Part shown: positions 18,247 to 26,588 of the stretch, piece by piece
Numbering within the stretch: the first letter of the stretch is position 1
Layout: every line of letters begins with the position of its first letter
NCBI GenBank assembly: GCA_021826695.1
Contig: JAKAYS010000015.1
Location: 1 to 33,720 of the forward strand
Direction: 5' to 3'
DNA length: 33,720 nucleotides
Source of the DNA: Acidobacteriota bacterium
Lineage (GTDB): Bacteria > Acidobacteriota > Terriglobia > Terriglobales > Acidobacteriaceae
Notes under the pieces: model-generated
What the model was told of the DNA's origin: nothing
Seen by the model: the letters and a program-made list of their open reading frames with translations, nothing else
The model's database searches: none
Made by a program: the position numbers and the translations under genes

Positions 18247-19875
18247 ATGAACTCTTCGCGTGTACACTCACTGCTATTCCTTGGGTTGTTTGCCGCCGCC
18301 TCTGCTGCCTATTGCCTGGGCCAGGCTGTCTCGAGCCACTCACCGCAGCATCTTTTCTTTCGCGTTACTCTCGCGCCGCAACAGACGCAGGCCGTTTCCG
18401 GACGCCTGCTGATTTTCGTGGAGCAGGGCTCCAAGCTCGAAGAGGTCCGCGTCAACGAGTTCCATCCCACCGGCGTCTACGTTGCAGCCAAGGACGTGAG
18501 CGATTGGGAGCCAGGAGAGTCGGTCGATATCGATGTAGACAATATTGCGTTCCCCGCGGGCTATTCCACTTTGCCGCCGGGCGATTATGTTGCGCAGGCG
18601 GTGCTCGACACGGCGCATAAATTTGCCTACTACGGTCGCGTGGCGGGCGATCTGGAAAGCGCTCCGACAGCGTTGGCGCACTGGACGCCGGGGCAGGGGA
18701 CCGAGCCTCAGTTGACACTGTCGACCGTAGTCCAGGAGCACCCGAACGACTGGTTGTCTCCCCGGCTGAAACTGACAGCAGAAGAAAAGCAGGGCGCAAT
18801 CGACTCGACGACGCTGTTCGATTTTCTCAGCCCCGCGCTGACGCAGTTCTGGGGCAGGCCGATGCATATTCGCGCCTGGGTGGTGGTACCGCCGGGATAC
18901 AAGGAGCATCCCAAGCAGCGCTACCCCACGGTGTATTGGACACACGGTTTTGGCGGGACGCTGGACCGTATTCATCCCTTCGCAGCCATGGTCTACCAGC
19001 GCATGGCCGAGGGCAAAATGCCGCCCATGATCTGGGTGCTGCTGGATGAGTCCAGCCCGCGCGGCACGCATGAGTTTGCCGATTCCGTCAACAACGGTCC
19101 GTGGGGCACGGCGCTGACGACAGAAGCGATTCCAGCGCTCGAACGCCAGTACCGGATGGACGCGAAGCCGAGTGGACGATTGCTGAACGGCCACTCCTCC
19201 GGCGGCTGGGCGACGTTGTGGTTGCAGGTGAAGTATCCGAAGATTTTTGGCGGATCGTGGCCTACCTCGCCAGACCCAAGCGATTTTCACGACTTTACCG
19301 GCATCGACCTCTACGCGGCCCATGCCAATGCGTACACCAAGCCGGATGGCTCGCCCTATCCGTTGGTGCGCGATCACGGCAAAGTAATGGCGACCGTCGA
19401 GCAGTTGACGAAGCTTGAAGATGTGCTGGGGCCGTACGGCGGACAGATGGCGTCGTTCGACTGGGTGTTTTCGCCGCGTGGTCCGGGCGGCAGGCCGGAG
19501 CCGATGTTCAACCGCGCGACCGGAGAGGTCGATCCGACAGTTGTCGCGTACTGGCAGCAACACTATGACATTGCCTATCGCGTGGCGCAGCAGTGGCCGA
19601 CGATTGGCCGAGACCTGCGCGGCAAGGTGCATCTGTATGTCGGCACCGCGGACACGTTCTATCTCGACGGAGCGGCGCATCGGCTGGACGCGGTGTTTCA
19701 ATCGCTCCACGCGGACGAGCACTTCACTTTTATTTCCGGTCGCACCCACATGGACCTCTATCGCGTCGGGAAGGACCCGTTGGGTCTGTTCGACCAGATT
19801 GCGGCGCAGATGTACGCCGTAGCCCGGCCCAAGGCGCATTGGACAGCGAAGGAATCGTCGGCTGCAACGCCGTAA
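18247..19875 (+). CDS. Secreted putative esterase, alpha/beta hydrolase fold
   Basis: The 542-residue protein has a signal peptide (LLFLGLFAAASAAYCLG), an N-terminal beta-rich domain of about 160 residues, and a C-terminal esterase domain of the esterase D/Fes type (PF00756-like). The catalytic elements are complete: nucleophile elbow NGHSSGGWATLW (Ser about residue 317), acid candidate in VGTADTFYLD (about 464-473) and histidine in SGRTHMDLY (about 500). The domain opens with the usual AWVVVPPGYKEHPKQRYPTV. The substrate is unknown; related proteins act on esters of sugars, siderophores or cell-envelope material. The ATG at 18247 directly precedes the signal peptide. A 74-bp gap separates it from ispH. 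Confidence 0.8.
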   Translation: MNSSRVHSLLFLGLFAAASAAYCLGQAVSSHSPQHLFFRVTLAPQQTQAVSGRLLIFVEQGSKLEEVRVNEFHPTGVYVAAKDVSDWEPGESVDIDVDNIAFPAGYSTLPPGDYVAQAVLDTAHKFAYYGRVAGDLESAPTALAHWTPGQGTEPQLTLSTVVQEHPNDWLSPRLKLTAEEKQGAIDSTTLFDFLSPALTQFWGRPMHIRAWVVVPPGYKEHPKQRYPTVYWTHGFGGTLDRIHPFAAMVYQRMAEGKMPPMIWVLLDESSPRGTHEFADSVNNGPWGTALTTEAIPALERQYRMDAKPSGRLLNGHSSGGWATLWLQVKYPKIFGGSWPTSPDPSDFHDFTGIDLYAAHANAYTKPDGSPYPLVRDHGKVMATVEQLTKLEDVLGPYGGQMASFDWVFSPRGPGGRPEPMFNRATGEVDPTVVAYWQQHYDIAYRVAQQWPTIGRDLRGKVHLYVGTADTFYLDGAAHRLDAVFQSLHADEHFTFISGRTHMDLYRVGKDPLGLFDQIAAQMYAVARPKAHWTAKESSAATP

Positions 19876-19949
19876 AACTGCTGCAAAAACGGTGCAAAAG
19901 TAGTGCTATTCGACTAGCCGAGCCCGGTTCAGAACGGTATACTGATGGA

Positions 19950-20966
19950 GTGACTAGCATAGCTCGGGACTCCAAGCCTGTATCTTCTGTCCACGGCACC
20001 GACCGCCGTATTTTGCTCTTAAAGCCACGGGGATTTTGTGCTGGCGTTGTTCGCGCCATCGATGTGGTGCAGATTGCCCTAGAGACATTTGGGGCGCCAA
20101 TTTACGTTCGGCGGGAGATCGTTCATAACCGATTTGTCGTCAACGATCTGGCGGAAAAGGGCGCGATCTTCGTCCACGATATCGATGAAGTCCCGGAAGG
20201 CGCTCGTGTCATCTATAGCGCTCATGGCGTGTCGCCCGCAGTGCGCGAAATCAGCAACCAGCGCAAGCTGAAGGTCATCGACGCGACCTGCCCTTTAGTG
20301 ACCAAGGTGCATGTCGAAGCAGTGAAGTTCGCCCGACAGGGATACTCTTTGATATTGATCGGGCATCGCGATCACGACGAAATTGAAGGAACACTGGGCG
20401 AAGCGCCGGAGGAGACGCAGGTCGTTTCCACGGTCGAAGAAGTGGACGCGCTCGAAGTGCCGAATCCTGAGCGGGTTGCGTATTTGACGCAGACCACATT
20501 GAGCCTGGACGAGGCGCGAGACATCATTCAGGCGCTCAAGACGAAGTTCCCCGGCATTGTCGGCCCGCATTCGCAGGACATTTGCTATGCAACGGAAAAT
20601 CGACAGGTTGCGGTGAAGAACGTGGCGCATCGAGCGGACCTTGTACTCGTGGTCGGGTCGAACAATAGTTCGAATTCGAATCGCCTGGTGGAAGTGTCGC
20701 GCAATCTGGACACAATCGCTTATTTGATCGATAACTCCGACGCAATCCAGCCCGAATGGCTGGAGAATGCACAGACCGTTGCCGTCACTGCCGGCGCCTC
20801 CGCGCCCGAAGTTCTGGTGCAGGATGTCATCTGTTACCTGCAACGGAATGGTTTTGGTTCCGTCGAAGAGGTAGAGGTCATGCCGGAAAACGTCCGCTTC
20901 GGCCTGCCGCCGGAGATCGTACGGGCCATTGCGGCAGCACCCCAACCCGCGAGCGTTACGCAGTAG
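19950..20966 (+). CDS. ispH: 4-hydroxy-3-methylbut-2-enyl diphosphate reductase IspH
   Basis: IspH performs the last step of the MEP pathway, reducing HMBPP to IPP and DMAPP with a 4Fe-4S cluster. The three cluster cysteines are present: GFCAGVVRAI (C30), DATCPLVTKVH (C114) and QDICYATENRQ (C212). Substrate-binding histidines lie in IVHNRF, SAHGVSP and GHRDHDEIEG, and the SNNSSNSNRL loop is intact. No ATG fits; GTG at 19950 gives 338 residues and a normal N-terminus, while the open frame extends far upstream inside the esterase gene. It lies 81 bp before shc on the same strand, consistent with supplying isoprenoid precursors to the hopanoid genes. Confidence 0.93.
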   Translation: MTSIARDSKPVSSVHGTDRRILLLKPRGFCAGVVRAIDVVQIALETFGAPIYVRREIVHNRFVVNDLAEKGAIFVHDIDEVPEGARVIYSAHGVSPAVREISNQRKLKVIDATCPLVTKVHVEAVKFARQGYSLILIGHRDHDEIEGTLGEAPEETQVVSTVEEVDALEVPNPERVAYLTQTTLSLDEARDIIQALKTKFPGIVGPHSQDICYATENRQVAVKNVAHRADLVLVVGSNNSSNSNRLVEVSRNLDTIAYLIDNSDAIQPEWLENAQTVAVTAGASAPEVLVQDVICYLQRNGFGSVEEVEVMPENVRFGLPPEIVRAIAAAPQPASVTQ

Positions 20967-21047
20967 TTTGCAGGCCAGCCCCTGCTGTACCGCAGACCCG
21001 GCTTGCAATGTTCCAGACGCATTCGCAATGAGGACGCGCAACCACCT

Positions 21048-23039
21048 ATGAGTCCATCGCAGCAAGGCAAGCAACCCGCTGTGGTCCGATACGGCAGGCT
21101 CGACGCCAGCCTGGATCACGTGGATACGGCGATCGCTTCGACGCGAGAGCTTCTCCTTGCGCAGCAACATCCCGATGGCTACTGGTGTGGAGAGCTTGAA
21201 GCCGATACGACGCTCGAGTCGGACTACATCATGCTGCACACCCTGCTCGGCACCGGGAATGAAGGCCGAATGCAGCGGGCGCTCCAGGAGATTCTGCGGC
21301 ACCAGAATGCCGACGGTGGCTGGAGCATCTATCATGGCGGCCCATCCAACATCAGCGCTACGGTGAAGGCATACTTCGCTTTCAAGTTGATGGGCTGGTC
21401 GGTGGACCATCCCGTGCTGGTAAAGGCGCGCGAATGGATCCTGGCACATGGCGGCGCGGTCGAGGTCAACACGTATACCAAGCTGTACCTGTGTTTCTTC
21501 GGTCAGTACGACTACAACGCTGTGCCTGCGATTCCGCCAGAGATCGTTTTGTTTCCCAAATGGTTTTACTTCAATATCTATGAAATCTCGTCCTGGTCGC
21601 GGACGATATTAGTTCCATTGTCTATCGCCTACGCAAAAAAACCGTTCAAGAAAATACCAGCGGACCACGGAATCGACGAGCTGTTTATAGGCGGAAGAGA
21701 GAAAGCGAACCTGCATCTTCGCTGGGAAAAGAAGATTCTCAGTTGGCGAAACTTTTTTCTCGTTTTCGATCGGATGACGCACTGGGCGGAGCGCATTCAC
21801 GTGCGGCCATTGCGCGCGATCGCATTAAAAAAGGCCGAGCGTTGGATGTTGGAACACATGGAAATGTCGGACGGCCTGGGCTCGATTTATCCGGCCATGC
21901 TGAACGCCATCATTGCATTGCGTTGCCAGGGCTATTCGCTGGACGATCCGCAGGTGATCCGCGCGCTGGATGAGTTTGAAAAGCTTGGCATTGAAGAAAA
22001 TGCCGTAGACGAGCATAGTCTACCCACATTTCGGATGCAGCCCTGCATGTCGCCGGTATGGGACACCGCCTATACCGTATTTGTGCTTGGCGAGGCGGGT
22101 GTTTCCAGGGATGATCCACGATTGTTGAAGGCCGCCGACTGGATGCTGTCGAAGGAAGTGCGGCACAAGGGCGACTGGTCGGTCAAGGTCCCGAACGTCG
22201 AACCCGGTGGCTGGTACTTCGAGTTCAATAACGAGTTTTACCCGGATGTAGACGATTCCGCGCAGGTCCTGCTGGCGTTGAACAAGGTGGAGAACCCACG
22301 GGAACGCTATCAGTACGAGGTGGGGCAGCGGGCGATCCGCTGGATATGGGCAATGCAATGTAAAAACGGTGGATGGGCCAGCTTCGACAAAGACAATACG
22401 AAGATGATCTTCCAGCACATCCCGTTTGCCGATCACAACGCAATGCTGGACCCACCGACGGTTGATATCACCGGGCGCATTCTTGAGATGCTGGCCAACT
22501 ACGGCATACCTAACAGCGATCGACGCGTGCAGCGCGCGATCCAGTTCATCTATCGCGAGCAGGAACCGGACGGAAGCTGGTTTGGACGCTGGGGAGTCAA
22601 TTACCTCTACGGCACGTTTCTCGTCCTGCGCGGGCTGGAGGCCATGGGTGTCTGGAACCATGAGCCGCAGATCCAGCAGGCGGCGGAATGGATCCGCATG
22701 GTGCAGAATGCAGATGGCGGCTGGGGGGAGCGATGCGCGAGTTACGACGATCCTTCCTTGCGCGGCGTGGGACCGAGCACCGCTTCGCAAACTGCGTGGG
22801 CTATCCTTGGCTTGCTGGCTGCGGGAGATACCCGGAGCGACTCCGTGGCAAAAGGTATACGCTGGTTACTTCAGCAGCAAAATCCCGATGGTTCCTGGAA
22901 TGAAGAGGAATACACTGGAACAGGCTTTCCGCGGGTCTTCTATCTGGCGTACCACATGTACCGCAACTATTTCCCGTTGCTGGCGCTGACCACATATCGC
23001 CGCGCCATGCAGGCGGAAGCAGTTGGAAAAGCAAGCTGA
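21048..23039 (+). CDS. shc: Squalene-hopene cyclase
   Basis: Shc cyclises squalene to hopene and diplopterol on the inner face of the membrane. The 663-residue protein has the catalytic DXDD motif as DVDD (residues 400-403) in the expected region, the MQPCMSPVWDTA segment before it, and at least six QW motifs: QHPDGYW (40-46), QNADGGW, QCKNGGWASFD, QEPDGSWFGRWG, QNADGGWGE and QNPDGSWNEEEYTGTGFP. The length matches the family (about 630-680). I chose the ATG at 21048, with AGGA about 14 nt upstream; a TTG at 21003 is an alternative. It opens the hopanoid-specific part of the locus and is followed 57 bp later by hpnH. Confidence 0.95.
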   Translation: MSPSQQGKQPAVVRYGRLDASLDHVDTAIASTRELLLAQQHPDGYWCGELEADTTLESDYIMLHTLLGTGNEGRMQRALQEILRHQNADGGWSIYHGGPSNISATVKAYFAFKLMGWSVDHPVLVKAREWILAHGGAVEVNTYTKLYLCFFGQYDYNAVPAIPPEIVLFPKWFYFNIYEISSWSRTILVPLSIAYAKKPFKKIPADHGIDELFIGGREKANLHLRWEKKILSWRNFFLVFDRMTHWAERIHVRPLRAIALKKAERWMLEHMEMSDGLGSIYPAMLNAIIALRCQGYSLDDPQVIRALDEFEKLGIEENAVDEHSLPTFRMQPCMSPVWDTAYTVFVLGEAGVSRDDPRLLKAADWMLSKEVRHKGDWSVKVPNVEPGGWYFEFNNEFYPDVDDSAQVLLALNKVENPRERYQYEVGQRAIRWIWAMQCKNGGWASFDKDNTKMIFQHIPFADHNAMLDPPTVDITGRILEMLANYGIPNSDRRVQRAIQFIYREQEPDGSWFGRWGVNYLYGTFLVLRGLEAMGVWNHEPQIQQAAEWIRMVQNADGGWGERCASYDDPSLRGVGPSTASQTAWAILGLLAAGDTRSDSVAKGIRWLLQQQNPDGSWNEEEYTGTGFPRVFYLAYHMYRNYFPLLALTTYRRAMQAEAVGKAS

Positions 23040-23096
23040 AACCGGCAAGACTTTATAAATAAAACAGAGAAAGTAAGCAGCGAAGGAGAATTTGCA

Positions 23097-24224
23097 ATGG
23101 CAGTGCCAATCTCACAAATGTGGACGGTCGCAACGTATGTGTTGCGCCAGCGCTGGAGTGGCCGCAAGCGTTATCCCCTGGTCTTGATGCTGGAACCGTT
23201 GTTCCGCTGCAATCTGGCGTGTGCTGGCTGCGGGAAAATCCAGTATCCAGCTCACATTTTGAAGAAGCAATTGACCCCCGAACAGTGCTTCCACGCGATC
23301 GATGAATGTGGAGCGCCCATGGTTTCCATTCCCGGTGGCGAGCCATTGATGCATCCGCGGATTGGGGAAATTGTTGAGGGCATGGTTGCGCGAAAAAAAT
23401 ACATTTATCTGTGCACCAATGCGCTCCTGCTAAAAGAAAAGATAGACCTATTCAAGCCCAGCAAATATCTGACTTTCTCTGTGCATCTCGACGGCCAGCG
23501 CGAGCACCACGATTTATCGGTGTGCCGCGAAGGCGGCTATGACATTGCAATGGAAGGGATCAAAGAAGCGCTGCGCCGGGGATTTCGCGTCACGACCAAT
23601 ACCACGCTCTTCGACGGCGCGGACGCCAACAGTGTTCGGGCTTTTTTTGACGAAGTAATGTCGTTGGGAGTGGAAGGGATGGTCCTGTCTCCTGGCTACA
23701 CCTACGACAAAGCTCCAGACCAGAAGCATTTTATGGGACGCGCCCGGTCGCGCAGGCTTTTCCGCGCCATTCTGTCCAATCGAAAGAAGACCTGGAAGTT
23801 CAATATGTCGCCGCTGTTTCTGGAATTTCTGATGGGCAAACGCGACTATCAGTGCACACCATGGGGATCTCCCGCCTATAACATTTTCGGCTGGCAAAAG
23901 CCGTGCTACCTGCTGCAGGATGGCTACGTCGATACTTTTGCTGAGTTGCTGGAGACGACCGAGTGGTCGCACTATGGGACGGAATCCGGCAATCCAAAGT
24001 GCGCGAATTGCATGGTCAGTTGCGGTTATGAGCCTTCCGCCGTCAACGATGGTTTTGGCTCTTTGAGCGGCCTCCTGGCCATGGCAAAGGCGACATTATT
24101 CAATCGTTACGCCGATCGCGGCGCACTGGATTTGCTGAATCAACCGGCGAAACCAGTCCATGCGTTCAACCCTCTGGTGCAGATTGAATCGCCTTCCACC
24201 GAATTTGAAGAGACACGCGCATGA
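23097..24224 (+). CDS. hpnH: Radical SAM adenosylhopane synthase HpnH
   Basis: HpnH joins the 5'-deoxyadenosyl group of SAM to hopene (diploptene), giving adenosylhopane, the first step to all C35 hopanoids. The 375-residue protein has the radical SAM cluster motif CNLACAGC (C38, C42, C45), the SAM-binding GGEP motif in SIPGGEPLMH, and C-terminal family features (HYGTESGNPKCANCMVSCGYEP) with extra cysteines. The ATG has AAGGAG 8 nt upstream (23083-23088). The TGA stop overlaps the next gene's ATG, indicating translational coupling. Confidence 0.95.
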   Translation: MAVPISQMWTVATYVLRQRWSGRKRYPLVLMLEPLFRCNLACAGCGKIQYPAHILKKQLTPEQCFHAIDECGAPMVSIPGGEPLMHPRIGEIVEGMVARKKYIYLCTNALLLKEKIDLFKPSKYLTFSVHLDGQREHHDLSVCREGGYDIAMEGIKEALRRGFRVTTNTTLFDGADANSVRAFFDEVMSLGVEGMVLSPGYTYDKAPDQKHFMGRARSRRLFRAILSNRKKTWKFNMSPLFLEFLMGKRDYQCTPWGSPAYNIFGWQKPCYLLQDGYVDTFAELLETTEWSHYGTESGNPKCANCMVSCGYEPSAVNDGFGSLSGLLAMAKATLFNRYADRGALDLLNQPAKPVHAFNPLVQIESPSTEFEETRA

Positions 24225-24646
24225 TTGAATCGCACATGAAGCCGACCCCCAATCCAGACGCCCTCGAAGTAGCGCCTGGAGCGGACCGCGAAATGCTCGA
24301 AGGATGGATCCCTGCTCTGGCTACAGAAGAAGAAACGCGGGAAGCGCTCGAGCAGGCATTCGATTATCGCGGCGATGTAACGATCACGCTGAAGACGGGC
24401 GGGCGTATCGAGGGCTATGTTTTCGACCGTCAATCGGCCCCGGCACTCCATCGTTCTTTGGTCCGGATCATGCCGAAAGATACGAATGAGCGCGTTTCCA
24501 TTCCATACTCGGAAATTGCCGGTCTCGCATTTACCGGACGGGACACAGCGGCCGGAAAAAGCTGGGAAGCCTGGATGAAAAAGTACTGGGAAAAGAAGGC
24601 GGCTGGCGAAAAAAACATCGGCATTCAAGCGGAAGTGCTCGACTAG
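24221..24646 (+). CDS. Unknown protein coupled to hpnH
   Basis: I do not recognise a characterised family. The 141-residue product begins with a 4-bp ATGA overlap with hpnH. It has no signal peptide or TM segment. The middle (GDVTITLKTGGRIEGYVFDR ... VRIMPKDTNERVSIPYSEIA, residues about 51-105) looks like a small five-stranded Sm/SH3-like beta barrel. It is followed by a charged aromatic helix (GKSWEAWMKKYWEKKAAGEK). An N-terminal acidic helix (EEETREALEQAF) precedes the barrel. Tight coupling to a hopanoid enzyme suggests a partner, chaperone or regulator of HpnH or a nucleotide/adenine-handling role, but this is inference only. The last junction before the intergenic repeat region follows it. 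Confidence 0.8.
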   Translation: MIESHMKPTPNPDALEVAPGADREMLEGWIPALATEEETREALEQAFDYRGDVTITLKTGGRIEGYVFDRQSAPALHRSLVRIMPKDTNERVSIPYSEIAGLAFTGRDTAAGKSWEAWMKKYWEKKAAGEKNIGIQAEVLD

Positions 24647-24685
24647 ACCGATTTCATGGTACATGTAGGCGGATGTCAAATGAGA

Positions 24686-24836
24686 GTCATTCTGAACCCT
24701 TCGGCTTCGCTCAGGATAGACTCCGCGCTGCGGAGAGAAGAATCCAGAGAATATTCGCCTCATAAGGGCCGCCATCACCCTCTGGATTCTTCGGTCGCCC
24801 CTCCGCGGCGGGCAGGCGCGGCGACCTTAGAATGAC
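24686..24836. repeat. Dispersed repeat, GTCATTCTGA family, copy 3, palindromic
   Basis: The element starts GTCATTCTGAACC and ends AGAATGAC. Internally GAAGAATCCAGAG (24737-24749) pairs perfectly with CTCTGGATTCTTC (24780-24792). It also contains CTTCGGCTTCGCTCAGGAT, related to copies 1 and 2, and a GC-rich stretch. It fills most of the 271-bp gap between the unknown gene and hpnA, splitting the hopanoid genes into two transcription-translation blocks. Confidence 0.7.
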
Positions 24837-24862
24837 AACTTTTATTTTCAATTTCAATGTAT

Positions 24863-24890
24863 TTGAATTTGCTTTCGTCGCCGTTACAAT
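24863..24890 (+). promoter_or_regulatory. Candidate sigma-70 promoter of the hpnA-hpnE operon
   Basis: TTGAAT (24863-24868) and TACAAT (24885-24890) are 16 bp apart in an AT-rich stretch 28 bp before the hpnA ATG. The predicted leader would be about 20 nt and shows no Shine-Dalgarno sequence. Confidence 0.5.
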
Positions 24891-24917
24891 TCATCCTTCT
24901 TTTCGCACCCGTTCTTT

Positions 24918-25913
24918 ATGCGAGTTTTTCTAACAGGAGCAACCGGATTTGTGGGCAGTCATGTAGCCCAGTCGCTCCATGTAGCAGGCGCGGAGCTGCG
25001 CTTGCTGGCCCGTAAAACCAGCCGTACGGAACACCTCAACAACCTCAATGCAGAGCTTGTTATCGGCGATCTGTTGCAGCCAGATGGCCTCGCTACAGCC
25101 TTGACGGGCTGCGATGCGTTGGTGCATGCGGCAGCGGATTATCGGCTATGGGTCCGGAACCCGGACGCCATGTATGCCGCTAACGTGCAAGGGACGCGGA
25201 CGCTACTGCGTCTTGCTCGCGAAGCAGGAGTGCATCGCGTGGTATACACGTCCAGCGTGGCGACCATGGGTTTCCGCTCTGACGGAAGGATAGTGGATGA
25301 GGACACCCCTGTTTCGCTCGACGACATGATCGGCCACTACAAGCGGTCCAAATTTCTGGCCGAGCAGGAGGCGATCCAAGCCGCGCGCAACGGCCAGCAC
25401 GTCGTCATCCTGAATCCGACTACACCCATTGGGGCAAATGACGCCAAGCCGACGCCGACTGGCCGCATCGTTGTAGATTTTTTGAACAGGAAATTTCCTG
25501 CGTATGTGGACACTGGATTGAACCTGGTGGACGTTCAATCGGTGGCGGCCATGCACGTTGCGGCGCTGGAACGCGGCACTTCGGGCGAACGCTATATCCT
25601 GGGCGGGGAGAACCTTACGCTCAAGCAGATTCTGGATCGCATGGCAGCGATGACCGGGCTGCCTTCTCCGTCGATGCAAGTTCCCCATTCCGTTGCCATG
25701 ACCTTCGCATTTTTCGACGAGTGGATTACAGGTCGCATCCGAGGGAAGGAGCCGCGCGCGACGGTGGAAGCCGTTCGCATGGGCAAGAAGAAGATGTTCG
25801 CCAGTTCGGCAAAGGCCGAGCGCGAGTTGGGATATCGAGTTCTTCCAGTTGACCCTGCGTTGCACGCCGCCATCGATTGGTTTCGCGCCAACGGCTACGC
25901 ACCTGCGTCATGA
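24918..25913 (+). CDS. hpnA: Hopanoid-associated NAD-dependent sugar epimerase/dehydratase HpnA
   Basis: HpnA is an extended short-chain dehydrogenase found in most hopanoid clusters; its exact reaction is not settled. The 331-residue protein starts directly with the Rossmann strand MRVFLTGATGFVGSHVA (glycine motif 7-13) and has the active-site YxxxK as Y141-K145 (GHYKRSKFLAEQE), with the upstream Ser in VYTSSVATMG. The C-terminal substrate region (NLVDVQSVAAMHVAALERG, GERYILGGENLTLKQIL) is typical of the NDP-sugar epimerase-like group. No ribosome binding site is evident before the ATG. Its stop overlaps the hpnG start (ATGA). Confidence 0.93.
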   Translation: MRVFLTGATGFVGSHVAQSLHVAGAELRLLARKTSRTEHLNNLNAELVIGDLLQPDGLATALTGCDALVHAAADYRLWVRNPDAMYAANVQGTRTLLRLAREAGVHRVVYTSSVATMGFRSDGRIVDEDTPVSLDDMIGHYKRSKFLAEQEAIQAARNGQHVVILNPTTPIGANDAKPTPTGRIVVDFLNRKFPAYVDTGLNLVDVQSVAAMHVAALERGTSGERYILGGENLTLKQILDRMAAMTGLPSPSMQVPHSVAMTFAFFDEWITGRIRGKEPRATVEAVRMGKKKMFASSAKAERELGYRVLPVDPALHAAIDWFRANGYAPAS

Positions 25914-26587
25914 AGCCACGCATAGCGATTTTGGCTGCACTACCGAGAGAAATTACCCCGCTGGTAAAAGGCTGGCCGGTTCGCAAACGTATTCGCAACG
26001 AGAGCATTTTGATTGCAGAATGCGATCGCGCCATCGCTGTCTGTGCCGGTATGGGTCGCGAGCGGGTGACGCGCGCGCTGGAGATTGCAGAGAGTTGTGG
26101 GCCGCTTCGCATGGTGCTATCGGTGGGATATGCGGGCGGTTTGCATGCTGGCATGGAGACGAATGCTTTGTCATGGCCCGCGGCAGTCGTCGATGCGGAA
26201 ACTGGCCAGCATTTCGCGTGTGAAACGGGAAGCGGTACTCTGGTGACGACGGACCACGTCGTCGACCACAAGGAAAAGCTACTGCTGGCGAAACTGTGGA
26301 ATGCCGACCTTGTCGACATGGAAGCGGCAACTGTAGCAAAATTGGCACAGGCTCGTGGCCTGCCATTTCGCGCGCTACGCGTGGTGAGCGATGATTTCCA
26401 GGAGGTCTTGCCGGATTTCAATCGTTTCACCAACGCGCGGGGGGAGTTTCGCGAGGCGGCCTTTGCCGGTTACGTAGTATTGCATCCATGGATGATTCCG
26501 ACGGCGATCCGGATTGGGCTGCACACGGCCCGCGCTTCGCAAACGATGGCAAAAGCATTACGAGAACTCTTAGAACAGGCAGAATAA
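25910..26587 (+). CDS. hpnG: Adenosylhopane nucleosidase/phosphorylase HpnG
   Basis: HpnG removes adenine from adenosylhopane, leaving ribosylhopane or its phosphate. The 225-residue protein has the nucleoside phosphorylase-1 fold features: MKPRIAILAALPREITPL at the N-terminus, the glycine-rich SVGYAGGLHAGM loop, LVTTDHVVDHKEKLLLAKLW, and the purine/ribose-binding VDMEAATVAKLAQ segment followed by FRALRVVSDD. The ATG at 25910 overlaps the hpnA stop by 4 bp; an earlier in-frame ATG at 25877 would add 11 residues inside hpnA. The following dehydrogenase starts one base after the stop. Confidence 0.92.
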   Translation: MKPRIAILAALPREITPLVKGWPVRKRIRNESILIAECDRAIAVCAGMGRERVTRALEIAESCGPLRMVLSVGYAGGLHAGMETNALSWPAAVVDAETGQHFACETGSGTLVTTDHVVDHKEKLLLAKLWNADLVDMEAATVAKLAQARGLPFRALRVVSDDFQEVLPDFNRFTNARGEFREAAFAGYVVLHPWMIPTAIRIGLHTARASQTMAKALRELLEQAE

Positions 26588-26588
26588 A

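Noticed and set aside
18340-19839. Minus-strand frame of 499 codons opposite the esterase
   Set aside because: Antisense shadow in GC-rich coding DNA; no ribosome binding site or domain, while the plus-strand esterase has a signal peptide and catalytic triad.
20295-21449. Minus-strand frame of 384 codons across ispH and shc
   Set aside because: It spans two well-identified genes on the other strand and has no recognisable motif.
5091-24836. The recurring GTCATTCTGAGC repeats as a CRISPR array
   Set aside because: Copies are kilobases apart and palindromic, with no regular spacers or cas genes.
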